64,000 nt of DNA, taken from assembly GCA_001708385.1 (NCBI GenBank), contig CP012388.1, positions 2,356,001 to 2,420,000 of the forward strand. Reading direction: 5' to 3'. This document shows, piece by piece, positions 26,370 to 34,481 of this stretch. The stretch comes from Flavobacterium psychrophilum. GTDB lineage: Bacteria; Bacteroidota; Bacteroidia; Flavobacteriales; Flavobacteriaceae. The notes beneath the pieces were generated by a model. It searched no databases and was not told the origin of the DNA. It was given only the letters and a program-made list of their open reading frames with translations. Numbering within the stretch: position 1 is the stretch's first letter; each line of letters opens with the position of its first letter. A program made the position numbers and the translations under genes.

Positions 26370-26975
26370 TTAAGGATTTGCTAGTCGATATAGCGGATCA
26401 TCTTTTGGTTTTACTCTCTTTATTTTTAACCCGTCGAAATCTTTATTTCTAAATTCTGTAGTAGAAGGTAAGTTCGTAATTCCGCTTTTCTTCATTAAAA
26501 GATATATAGCTACCGAAGCATATCCGCTGTCGCGGTAGGACGTTGTTTTATTATGCGAAAGATCGATAAAGTCTAACCATCCATTATTGTGTTTGTCAAT
26601 ATAGTGTACCTGTAAATATTTTATCTGGTTTGCCTTTAAAGGCTCATTATTGCAGAGATCGGCCCCCTCGGCAAGCAAATAAAAATGATACGTAGAATCG
26701 GCGTTATATTTTTTAGTGACAGCTGCCAGGGCGGTAGTAAAATCTATCTTGTTTAGCTCGAGATGTCCATAACAAAAGTGAGGATAGTCTTTATACTCCT
26801 GATCGCGAACATAATCCAGTTCATACTTGAGGCTATCGGTAAGCGTAACTGTTGTGGTTTTTCGGGGTATAGTACCATCTCGTACAGCATCCAGATACGG
26901 CCTGCACTTTGGTTCTTCTTTCCTGCACCCTGTAATTGCGAGTGCTGAAAATAAGATAATTAGTGAGTTTTTCAT
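26370..26975 (-). CDS. Hypothetical lipoprotein
   Basis: A 201-residue lipoprotein (lipobox AITGC, Cys17), with the start at the ATG at 26975; the frame extends to 27035 but that part has no signal sequence. No family is recognised. The mature part has three or four Cys (KCRPYLD, HFCYGHLE, ADLCNNE) and a charged C-terminus. It stands alone between the hmu operon and sufS with its own terminator, and is divergent from sufS. A role in iron metabolism would be guesswork. Confidence 0.7.
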   Translation of the reverse strand: MKNSLIILFSALAITGCRKEEPKCRPYLDAVRDGTIPRKTTTVTLTDSLKYELDYVRDQEYKDYPHFCYGHLELNKIDFTTALAAVTKKYNADSTYHFYLLAEGADLCNNEPLKANQIKYLQVHYIDKHNNGWLDFIDLSHNKTTSYRDSGYASVAIYLLMKKSGITNLPSTTEFRNKDFDGLKIKRVKPKDDPLYRLANP

Positions 26976-27079
26976 ATATAATTGGTTTAGTTGGCAATCA
27001 AATATATAGAAAATAGGCATTTGCAATAACCACATTCTTAAATGTTACGGCAAAAAACCGTTATTAAAAAAACATGCCG

Positions 27080-27087
27080 TAAATTTG
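27080..27087 (+). promoter_or_regulatory. sufS -7 promoter element
   Basis: TAAATTTG, an exact TAnnTTTG match 50 bases before the sufS start. There is no good -33 box. None of the TTTAGA-type operators is near it, so this block may be controlled differently from sufABCD. Confidence 0.4.
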
Positions 27088-27137
27088 CATGTAAAATGTT
27101 TGCTATGCATACATCTATAAATTCAGAAAGGACCATA

Positions 27138-28352
27138 ATGTTAGATATACAAAAAGTCAGGAACGACTTCCCCATACTAAACCAAACCGTAAATGGCAAA
27201 CCGCTTGTTTATTTTGACAACGCTGCTACGTCTCAAAAACCTCAGGTAGTTATAGATGCTATAAGTAATTATTACAGCACTATAAATGCTAATATTCACC
27301 GCGGAGTTCATACACTTAGCCAGTTGGCTACCGATGCGTATGAAGCTTCAAGGCAAACGGTTCAAAAGCATATTAATGCCAAACATGCGTACGAAGTGCT
27401 TTTTACAGCAGGAACTACACATGGCATTAATTTAGTAGCCAATGGTTTTGCTGCCCTGGTAAAAGAAGGCGATGAGATTATGATCTCTGCAATGGAACAC
27501 CACAGTAATATTGTGCCATGGCAAATGCTTTGCGAACGCACAGGTGCAAAACTTACTGTGATACCCATGAACCAAAAAGGTGAACTTATCATTGAAGAGT
27601 TTGACAGGCTGTTGTCTGAAAGAACAAAACTGGTTTCGGTAAATCATATTTCAAACTCACTAGGTACCATCAACCCTATTGAATATATTATAGAAAAAGC
27701 ACATGCCGTCGGAGCTGCCGTATTTATAGACGGGGCACAGGCAGCACCACATTTAAAAATAGACGTTCAGGCACTGGATTGCGATTTTTATGCTTTTTCA
27801 GGCCATAAAATTTGCGGAGCTACAGGATCAGGTGCTTTATACGGTAAGGAAGAATGGCTTAACAAGCTGCCACCGTACCAGGGCGGAGGAGAAATGATTA
27901 AAGAGGTGTCTTTTGAGAAGACCACTTATGCTGACCTTCCGCATAAATTTGAAGCCGGTACTCCAAACATAGAAGGTGGTATAGTACTTGGCACAGCAAT
28001 TGATTATCTTAACGCAATAGGACTGGATAACATAGCAGCCTACGAAAATGAACTGCTGCAATACGGTACAGAAAAACTTCTTGAAATAGAAGGATTAAAC
28101 ATTGTAGGTACAGCAGCGCACAAAACATCGGTAATATCGTTTAACATAGCAAACATACATCCGTATGATATTGGTGCTATTGTAGATAAAATGGGTATCG
28201 CGGTGCGAACAGGGCACCATTGCTGCCAGCCGGTAATGACCTTTTTCGATATTCCGGGTACAGTAAGAGCATCCTTCTCTTTTTACAACACTAAAGAAGA
28301 GATAGATGCATTAGTACAGGCTTTGCTTAAGGCACAGCGCATGCTGGGATAA
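27138..28352 (+). CDS. sufS: Cysteine desulfurase SufS
   Basis: A 404-residue PLP enzyme that removes sulfur from L-cysteine as a persulfide and passes it to SufE. PLP Lys is K224 in FSGHKICGATG, and the catalytic Cys is C362 in RTGHHCCQP. The start at 27138 gives the conserved N-terminus (LDIQKVRNDFPIL); in-frame ATGs at 27096 and 27105 are alternatives. It is the first gene of the second suf block (sufS, lipoprotein, sufE, sufT), 16 kb from sufABCD. Confidence 0.95.
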   Translation: MLDIQKVRNDFPILNQTVNGKPLVYFDNAATSQKPQVVIDAISNYYSTINANIHRGVHTLSQLATDAYEASRQTVQKHINAKHAYEVLFTAGTTHGINLVANGFAALVKEGDEIMISAMEHHSNIVPWQMLCERTGAKLTVIPMNQKGELIIEEFDRLLSERTKLVSVNHISNSLGTINPIEYIIEKAHAVGAAVFIDGAQAAPHLKIDVQALDCDFYAFSGHKICGATGSGALYGKEEWLNKLPPYQGGGEMIKEVSFEKTTYADLPHKFEAGTPNIEGGIVLGTAIDYLNAIGLDNIAAYENELLQYGTEKLLEIEGLNIVGTAAHKTSVISFNIANIHPYDIGAIVDKMGIAVRTGHHCCQPVMTFFDIPGTVRASFSFYNTKEEIDALVQALLKAQRMLG

Positions 28353-28376
28353 AAACATAACCAAACAATCATAACC

Positions 28377-28829
28377 ATGAAAAAAATTGCATTAGTAATA
28401 ATGACCATCGCTTTGGCAGTAGGATGTTCGTCAACAAAAAAGGCTACAGCAAAGGCTGATACGGCAAATTCGCTTTCGTTTGAATATACAGCTTCTACAA
28501 GAGGTTTATATAACAAAGTAGTTGTAACACAGGATAGTGTTGTTACTATTAAAGACCACGAAATGAAAAACGTGTCTACAAAATCGTTAAAAAAGGCAGA
28601 TTGGGATAAACTGGTTGCGGATACAGAGAAAATAGATCTTACTACACTGCAGAGTATCAAGGCTCCGTCAACAAAACATCAGTTTGATGGTGCTCTTGGA
28701 GCCAACCTGAAAGTAATTAAAGATGGTAAAGAATACAACAGCGCTACTTTTGACCACGGTACTCCTCCGGCCGAAATTGCAGGCATAGTAACCAGGATCT
28801 TAACAGTGTCTGATTTACAGAAGAAGTAA
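28377..28829 (+). CDS. Small lipoprotein between sufS and sufE
   Basis: A 150-residue lipoprotein (lipobox AVGC, Cys17) with no recognised family. It has a short beta-rich body (SLSFEYTASTRGLYNKVVVTQDS) and a conserved-looking DGALGANLKVIKDGKEY segment. It sits 24 bases after sufS and 6 bases before sufE, so it is co-transcribed with cytoplasmic Fe-S genes although it is exported. A periplasmic role linked to iron or sulfur is possible but unproven. Confidence 0.8.
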   Translation: MKKIALVIMTIALAVGCSSTKKATAKADTANSLSFEYTASTRGLYNKVVVTQDSVVTIKDHEMKNVSTKSLKKADWDKLVADTEKIDLTTLQSIKAPSTKHQFDGALGANLKVIKDGKEYNSATFDHGTPPAEIAGIVTRILTVSDLQKK

Positions 28830-28835
28830 TATATA

Positions 28836-29255
28836 ATGAGCATAAAAGAAATACAGGACGAAATTATTGATGAGTTTTCTATGTTTGATGACTGGGAAGA
28901 ACGTTACCAATATGTTATAGACCTTGGTAACTCGCTTCCGTTAGTTGATGAACAATACAAAACCGAAGAGAATATTATTAAAGGATGCCAAAGCAAAGTA
29001 TGGCTGCACGGCGAACAGAACGATGGAAAAGTTGTTTTTACTGCCGATAGCGATGCTATACTTACCAAAGGTATCATAGCAATACTTATCCGTGTTTTCT
29101 CTAACCAGAAACCAACTGATATTCTTGATGCAGATACTGCATTTATAGATGAGATAGGCCTAAAAGAACATCTTTCGCCTACACGTGCCAACGGATTGGT
29201 ATCAATGATCAAACAAATTAAAATGTACGCGTTGGCTTTCAGCGCAAAAAGCTAA
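28836..29255 (+). CDS. sufE: Sulfur acceptor SufE
   Basis: A 139-residue SufE that accepts persulfide sulfur from SufS and hands it to SufB. The acceptor Cys is C51 in GCQSKVWL, and the length is normal. It lies 6 bases after the small lipoprotein gene and 10 bases before sufT. Confidence 0.95.
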   Translation: MSIKEIQDEIIDEFSMFDDWEERYQYVIDLGNSLPLVDEQYKTEENIIKGCQSKVWLHGEQNDGKVVFTADSDAILTKGIIAILIRVFSNQKPTDILDADTAFIDEIGLKEHLSPTRANGLVSMIKQIKMYALAFSAKS

Positions 29256-29265
29256 GACTACTGTT

Positions 29266-29589
29266 ATGGAACACGAAATAGACACTGCACAATTGGGAGA
29301 AGACATCGTTAAGGTGCTAAAAACAATATACGATCCTGAAATTCCGGTTGATATCTACGAACTTGGGCTTATTTACGATGTTATGGTAAATACAGACTAT
29401 GAAGTTAAGATACTTATGACACTTACATCGCCTAACTGCCCTGTGGCGGAAAGCCTTCCGATGGAAGTAGAAGAAAAAATAAGAAAAATTGAAGGAGTTG
29501 TTGCCGCTGAGGTTGAAATTACTTTTGATCCACCATGGAGCCGCGACCTTATGAGCGAAGAAGCAAAACTGGAACTTGGAATGCTGTGA
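29266..29589 (+). CDS. sufT: SUF system protein SufT (DUF59/MIP18 domain)
   Basis: A 107-residue DUF59/MIP18 protein, known to aid Fe-S cluster maturation. The family segments TIYDPEIPVDIYELGLIYD (with the DPE turn) and TSPNCPVAESLP, with its reactive Cys, are intact. It is last in the sufS block. The next gene lies beyond a 40-nt dispersed repeat. Confidence 0.9.
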   Translation: MEHEIDTAQLGEDIVKVLKTIYDPEIPVDIYELGLIYDVMVNTDYEVKILMTLTSPNCPVAESLPMEVEEKIRKIEGVVAAEVEITFDPPWSRDLMSEEAKLELGML

Positions 29590-29624
29590 TAGGGTTACAG
29601 TAACGATTTATAGTATTGTCGCTC

Positions 29625-29664
29625 TGTCATTCTGAGCGCAGCGCAGCGTAGTCGAAGAATCTCT
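29625..29664 (+). repeat. 40-nt dispersed intergenic repeat, copy 1
   Basis: The core GAGCGCAGCGCAGCGTAGTC is identical in copy 2 at 52497-52536. The whole 40-nt unit begins TGTCATT and ends ATCTCT, and matches at 38 of 40 positions. It lies after sufT and before the DUF2480 gene. Confidence 0.8.
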
Positions 29665-29715
29665 ATTTAATTATCTATGCTATCTACTAGGAGTAAAAAC
29701 CTTAAATCAGAAACA

Positions 29716-30225
29716 ATGGAAGAACAGGAAATTATAAACCGCGTTGCCAATAGTGTCCTTCAGGTATTTGACCTTGAAGATTATTATCCGGCAGGCGAAC
29801 GTGTTGGTATAGATATATCGGGCTGGTTATGGGAAGGTTTTGTGCTTCGCGAAAAAGAATTCCGTGACACTCTAAAAAACCATGACTGGCAGCAGTATGA
29901 AGGTAAATTTACATCTTTATATTGCAGTACAGATGCTATAGTGCCTGCCTGGGCTTATATGCTTATAACTACTTACCTTCAGCCATATGCTAAGAAGGTG
30001 GTTCAGGGCAGGGCGGAAGATATAAATATCCAAATTTATCAGGAGATACTTAATAACCTTGATTACAGTGAGTACGAAGGTAAGCCTGTTATCATTAAGG
30101 GTTGTTCTAAAAAACCTGTTCCGCAGGAAGCCTATGTAATGGCTACCCAAAAGCTTATGCCTGTCGCTAAGAGCCTTATGTTTGGAGAGGCGTGTTCGTC
30201 TGTGCCTTTGTACAAAAGAAAATAG
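29716..30225 (+). CDS. DUF2480 family protein
   Basis: A 169-residue protein of the Bacteroidetes DUF2480 family, function unknown. Conserved-looking segments are SGWLWEGFVLREKEFR (about 36-51) and the C-terminal MFGEACSSVPLYKRK, with Cys residues in IIKGCS and FGEACS. The start is the ATG at 29716 (MEEQEIINRV). It commonly follows the suf genes in Flavobacteriia, which hints at an Fe-S link but does not prove it. The repeat at 29625 separates it from sufT. Confidence 0.85.
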   Translation: MEEQEIINRVANSVLQVFDLEDYYPAGERVGIDISGWLWEGFVLREKEFRDTLKNHDWQQYEGKFTSLYCSTDAIVPAWAYMLITTYLQPYAKKVVQGRAEDINIQIYQEILNNLDYSEYEGKPVIIKGCSKKPVPQEAYVMATQKLMPVAKSLMFGEACSSVPLYKRK

Positions 30226-30243
30226 GGATTTAACAGGGCTTGC

Positions 30244-30274
30244 TTGGGGCTTTTTTAATTTATAGTTATATTTG
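30244..30274 (+). promoter_or_regulatory. DUF3078 gene promoter
   Basis: TTG (30244-30246), a 20-base spacer and TATATTTG (30267-30274), 18 bases before the ATG at 30293. Confidence 0.65.
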
Positions 30275-30292
30275 TGTAAACAGCAATTAATT

Positions 30293-31171
30293 ATGAAGAA
30301 AAAGATACTTTTACTGCTTAGCCTGGGGAGCATAGTGGTAGTAAATGCACAGGATGCCGCTCCGGTGCAGGACACTATAGGTCCGTGGACAACTAAGGGC
30401 AATGCCTCATTACTGTTTAACCAGTCAACTTTTGATAACTGGATAGCAGGGGGTGAAAACAATATATCCGGTACGCTGGGTCTTAATTATGATTTTAATT
30501 ATAAAAAAGAAGACTGGTCGTGGGATAATAAAGTAATCGCTTCATACGGTATTGTAAAGACCAAAACTTCGGCATTTGCCAAAAAAACAGATGACCGTTT
30601 AGAGATTAATTCAGTGCTTGGTAAAAGGGCTACAGAAAGATGGTACTATTCGGCATTTTTAAATTTCAGGACGCAATTTACCAAAGGATATAACTATACA
30701 AGAGACGATAACGGCGCGGAACAAAGAGAAGAATTTACAAACTTTCTTTCGCCTGCCTACCTAATGGTTGGTCCGGGTATGTTGTATAAAAAGGATGATA
30801 ATTTCAATTTCAACCTTTCGCCGGCAACATCTAAATTTACTTTTGTAGATGCTTCATTTACATTGCCTGACGAAGCTTATTTTGGTGTAGAAGAAGGTAA
30901 AACCATGCGTTACGAACTTGGTTTTAACGCATCGTTATACTATAAACTCGATGTTATTGCTAATGTTACTTTTGAAAACATTTTAGGCTTATATTCTAAC
31001 TATCTCGAAGATCCGCAGAATGTAGATGTTAACTACCAGCTTAATATAGTAATGCGTATTAACCGTTATCTAACCACAAATTTATCTTTCCAGATGATTT
31101 ATGATGATAATGCTTATCAGGGATTGCAGGTTAGGCAGGTGTTTGGTGTTGCAGCCAATTACGGATTCTAA
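30293..31171 (+). CDS. DUF3078 domain outer-membrane beta-barrel protein
   Basis: A 292-residue protein with a signal peptide (cleavage after VNA near residue 20) and a DUF3078 domain. The pattern of alternating aromatic and polar strands (SLLFNQSTFDNWIAGGENN, WYYSAFLNFRTQF) and a C-terminal Phe after VAANYG are typical of a small outer-membrane barrel. Its function is not known. It is monocistronic, with its own promoter and a terminator at 31194. Confidence 0.85.
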   Translation: MKKKILLLLSLGSIVVVNAQDAAPVQDTIGPWTTKGNASLLFNQSTFDNWIAGGENNISGTLGLNYDFNYKKEDWSWDNKVIASYGIVKTKTSAFAKKTDDRLEINSVLGKRATERWYYSAFLNFRTQFTKGYNYTRDDNGAEQREEFTNFLSPAYLMVGPGMLYKKDDNFNFNLSPATSKFTFVDASFTLPDEAYFGVEEGKTMRYELGFNASLYYKLDVIANVTFENILGLYSNYLEDPQNVDVNYQLNIVMRINRYLTTNLSFQMIYDDNAYQGLQVRQVFGVAANYGF

Positions 31172-31193
31172 ACAACCGAAAACGATATATAGT

Positions 31194-31227
31194 AAAGCCC
31201 GGAAGAATTAACCCTTCCGGGCTTTGT
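31194..31227 (+). terminator. Terminator of the DUF3078 gene
   Basis: A 12-bp stem (31194-31205 with 31214-31225) containing GCCCGGAAG, 23 bases after the stop. The following T-run is short. Confidence 0.75.
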
Positions 31228-31305
31228 TATTGTATTAAATAACGTTAAATTACACAGTTGTAGTCTTATAATCTGTAACTTAACGGTAATTTAAATACTA
31301 CAATT

Positions 31306-33042
31306 ATGGCAAAAAAAGTAGCCGACCAAATCGTAGAGATGCTGGTTGAAAATGGTGTAAAAAGAATATATGCAGTTACGGGCGACAGCCTAAATGAATT
31401 AAATGACGCTGTTAGGCGAAGCGGCAAAATTAAATGGATACACGTTCGCCACGAGGAGGCAGGTGCTTATGCTGCTGCTGCCGAGGCTGAACTTGATGGA
31501 CTTGCCTGTTGCGCAGGCAGCTGCGGACCGGGACATGTACATTTAATAAACGGTTTATATGATGCCCACCGCACGGGCGCGCCACTTATTGCCATTGCAT
31601 CTACCATAAATACTCCCGAGTTTGGTGTCGATTACTTTCAGTCTACCAACACAATACGCTTATTTGACGATTGCTCGTGTTATAACGAAGTGGCGTCTAC
31701 AGCAGGACAGGTTCCGCGTATGCTTCAGTCGGCGATACAGCATGCTATACATAATAAAGGGGTTGCGGTTTTAGGACTTCCCGGAGATGTATCTGCCCTT
31801 CCGGCGGAAGAAAGCGTTACAGCTATGCACAATTACAGGAACAACCCTGTGATACGTCCCTCAGATTTTGAACTTTCACAACTTGCAGATGTGCTTAACA
31901 GTAGTGCTAAAACCACTATTTTTTGTGGTATAGGCGCGGGCAAAGCACACGATGAGGTAGTTCAGCTAGCTGCCTTGCTAAATGCGCCTGTAGGGTACTC
32001 GTTTAGAGGCAAGATGGATATTCAATATGATAATCCGTATGAGGTGGGGATGACAGGCTTATTAGGGCTGCCATCGGCTTACCACAGCATGCATGAAGCA
32101 GATGTTGTATTGCTGTTGGGTACCGATTTTCCGTACCAGGCTTTTATGCCATTAAAAAACAAGATTATCCAGATTGACGACAAACCTGAGAAACTAGGTA
32201 GACGTGCTAAGCTTGAAATGGGACTTTGCGGTAAAATTGAAGATACTATTAAGGCGTTGCTGCCTCTTTTAAATCAAAATACAGATGACAGTTTTTTAAA
32301 AGCGCAGCTAAAACTGTACGATCATGTAAAAGAGAACCAGAATATATATGTTAAAGATCAGGGTGAAACAGACAAGATATCACCCGAATTTGTGGCACAT
32401 ACAATTAATACCCTTGCCAATCATGATACTATTTTTACGGTAGATACCGGTATGTGTTGTGTATGGGGTGCGCGTTACCTGCATGCTACAGGGCAAAGAA
32501 AGTTGTTGGGTTCGTTTAATCATGGGTCTATGGCTAATGCCATGCCTATGGCAATTGGGGCGTCTTTAAGCTACCCTGACAGGCAGGTAATAGCACTTTG
32601 TGGCGATGGTGGCCTTTCTATGATGCTGGGCGATCTGGCAACTATAAAACAGTATAACCTGCCTATAAAACTCGTTGTGTTTAACAACAGGGCATTAGGA
32701 ATGGTAAAACTGGAAATGGAAGTACAGGGATTGCCGGATAACGAGACTTATATGGTTAACCCCAATTTTGCTTTAATAGCGCAGGCTATGGGCTTTACGG
32801 GTATTACTGTTCATAATCCCGGTGCATTGCCTGAAATTTTACAAAAAGCTTTTGCAGAAGAAGGGCCTGTACTTATAAATGTAATGACCAACCCTGCATC
32901 GCTGGCCATGCCGCCTAAAATAGAATGGGATCAGGTTAAAGGTTACGCTTTAAGTATGGGTAAGCTTATATTAGGTGGACGGATGGATGAGGTTCTGGAT
33001 ACCGTAAAAAGTAACTATAAGCACCTTAACGATTTGATATAA
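31306..33042 (+). CDS. poxB: TPP-dependent pyruvate oxidase/dehydrogenase, PoxB-like
   Basis: A 578-residue TPP enzyme similar in length to E. coli PoxB (572), which decarboxylates pyruvate to acetate and CO2 and passes electrons to quinone. It has the catalytic Glu E50 in HVRHEEAGAYAAAAEA, the PYR domain SCGPGHVHLINGLYDAH, and the TPP motif beginning GDGG at 433 and ending NN in VVFNNRALG. Related TPP enzymes (acetolactate synthase and others) differ around the substrate loop, so the substrate is likely rather than proven. A terminator overlaps its stop. Confidence 0.85.
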   Translation: MAKKVADQIVEMLVENGVKRIYAVTGDSLNELNDAVRRSGKIKWIHVRHEEAGAYAAAAEAELDGLACCAGSCGPGHVHLINGLYDAHRTGAPLIAIASTINTPEFGVDYFQSTNTIRLFDDCSCYNEVASTAGQVPRMLQSAIQHAIHNKGVAVLGLPGDVSALPAEESVTAMHNYRNNPVIRPSDFELSQLADVLNSSAKTTIFCGIGAGKAHDEVVQLAALLNAPVGYSFRGKMDIQYDNPYEVGMTGLLGLPSAYHSMHEADVVLLLGTDFPYQAFMPLKNKIIQIDDKPEKLGRRAKLEMGLCGKIEDTIKALLPLLNQNTDDSFLKAQLKLYDHVKENQNIYVKDQGETDKISPEFVAHTINTLANHDTIFTVDTGMCCVWGARYLHATGQRKLLGSFNHGSMANAMPMAIGASLSYPDRQVIALCGDGGLSMMLGDLATIKQYNLPIKLVVFNNRALGMVKLEMEVQGLPDNETYMVNPNFALIAQAMGFTGITVHNPGALPEILQKAFAEEGPVLINVMTNPASLAMPPKIEWDQVKGYALSMGKLILGGRMDEVLDTVKSNYKHLNDLI

Positions 33043-33076
33043 AAATAAATGCCCGCAACTGCGGGCATTTATTTTT
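33041..33076. terminator. Bidirectional terminator between poxB and hflX
   Basis: A perfect 16-bp stem (33041-33056 with 33061-33076) with an AACT loop, A-rich on one side and T-rich on the other. It starts inside the poxB stop codon and serves both converging genes. Confidence 0.92.
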
Positions 33077-33083
33077 ATAAAAT

Positions 33084-34319
33084 TTATTCGTCGTCTTTTT
33101 CTTCGGCGTGATTGTCTTTGTAGTCAGGATAAAGAAATTTGTTATAAGGAAAACGTGTAATATGTATTTCCCGTACAGCCTCATAGATCTTCTCTCTAAA
33201 TTCTTCGAAGTTTTCTTTGTTTGTAGCCGAAATAAATAATGCATTTTCTTCACCTACATTACTCATCCATGTAGCTTTCCATTCTTCTAAAGAATAGTGG
33301 CGTGTTGTCCTTTCTGTAATAAGATCATCGGCATCTATAGTAAGCGGTTTGTATGCATCAATTTTATTGAAAACCATAATAGTAGGTTTATCAATACTTT
33401 TTATGTCCTGCAATATTTGGTTTACCGATGCAATATGGTCTTCAAATTCAGGATGCGAAATATCTACAACATGTAATAAAAGGTCGGCTTCGCGAACTTC
33501 GTCCAGTGTACTTTTAAACGATTCGATAAGCTGGGTAGGTAGTTTTCTAATGAAACCTACGGTGTCAGATAATAAGAAAGGAAGGTTTTTAATAACCACT
33601 TTTCTAACGGTGGTATCAAGCGTTGCAAAAAGTTTGTTCTCAACAAACACCTCACTTTTACTGATAACATTCATAAGTGTAGATTTGCCAACATTGGTAT
33701 ATCCTACTAATGCTACCCTTACCATTGCGCCACGGTTACCGCGCTGTACAGACATTTGCCTGTCTATTGTCCTTATTTTTTCTTTAAGTAATGATATACG
33801 ATCGCGAACAATACGTCTATCTGTCTCAATCTCAGTTTCACCGGGTCCGCGCATACCAATACCTCCACGCTGACGCTCAAGGTGGGTCCACATACCCGAT
33901 AGTCTTGGCAATAAATATTGATATTGTGCAAGTTCTACCTGTGTACGCGCATACGACGTTTGTGCACGCTGTGCAAAGATGTCGAGAATAAGGTTTGTTC
34001 TGTCCAGTACCTTGATGTCAAAAATTCGGCCTAAGTTTTTTTGCTGAGCGGGTGTAAGCTCATCATCAAAAATTATTGTAGAGATGTCATTCTCTTTAAT
34101 ATATAGGTTTATTTCTTCAATTTTTCCGGTTCCCAGAAAGGTCTTAGGATTAGGACGTTCCATCTTTTGAGAGAAACGTTTTACTACCTCTCCACCTGCA
34201 GTAAAAGTTAAGAACTCAAGTTCGTCAAGATATTCATTTAGTTTTTCTTCGCTTTGGTTTTGGGTTATAACACCTGCAACTACCGTTTTTTCGAATTTAA
34301 CTGTCTCTTTTTCAAGCAT
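33084..34319 (-). CDS. hflX: Ribosome-associated GTPase HflX
   Basis: A 411-residue HflX, a GTPase that splits stalled or heat-damaged ribosomes. N-terminal nucleotide-binding domain (FLGTGKIEEI near 61-70), then RGPGETEIETDRR, then the G domain: G1 GYTNVGKST (206-214), G3 DTVGF, G4 NKID. The C-terminal tail is acidic. The start is the ATG at 34319; the frame upstream to 34382 is AT-rich leader and not conserved. Confidence 0.95.
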   Translation of the reverse strand: MLEKETVKFEKTVVAGVITQNQSEEKLNEYLDELEFLTFTAGGEVVKRFSQKMERPNPKTFLGTGKIEEINLYIKENDISTIIFDDELTPAQQKNLGRIFDIKVLDRTNLILDIFAQRAQTSYARTQVELAQYQYLLPRLSGMWTHLERQRGGIGMRGPGETEIETDRRIVRDRISLLKEKIRTIDRQMSVQRGNRGAMVRVALVGYTNVGKSTLMNVISKSEVFVENKLFATLDTTVRKVVIKNLPFLLSDTVGFIRKLPTQLIESFKSTLDEVREADLLLHVVDISHPEFEDHIASVNQILQDIKSIDKPTIMVFNKIDAYKPLTIDADDLITERTTRHYSLEEWKATWMSNVGEENALFISATNKENFEEFREKIYEAVREIHITRFPYNKFLYPDYKDNHAEEKDDE

Positions 34320-34445
34320 AAAATTGTTATAAAAATGTAAAATTACGAAAAATATGCTCAATACTGATATTTTCCCCAGCAATATGGGAATTTTCAGAAA
34401 GTGTGTTAAATTTCACTAAAATGTTATGTATATGTTATATTTTTT

Positions 34446-34453
34446 TAAATTTG
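34446..34453 (+). promoter_or_regulatory. -7 element upstream of the giant surface protein gene
   Basis: TAAATTTG fits TAnnTTTG and lies 28 bases before the ATG at 34482. No clear -33 element. Confidence 0.4.
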
Positions 34454-34481
34454 AAGATTAAATTTAGCTAAACCATAAATT

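Noticed and set aside
10862..27137. The block between the two suf parts as a genomic island
   Set aside because: It contains core genes (rnpA, kup), has the same promoter style and look as the surroundings, and shows no integrase, tRNA or direct-repeat edge.
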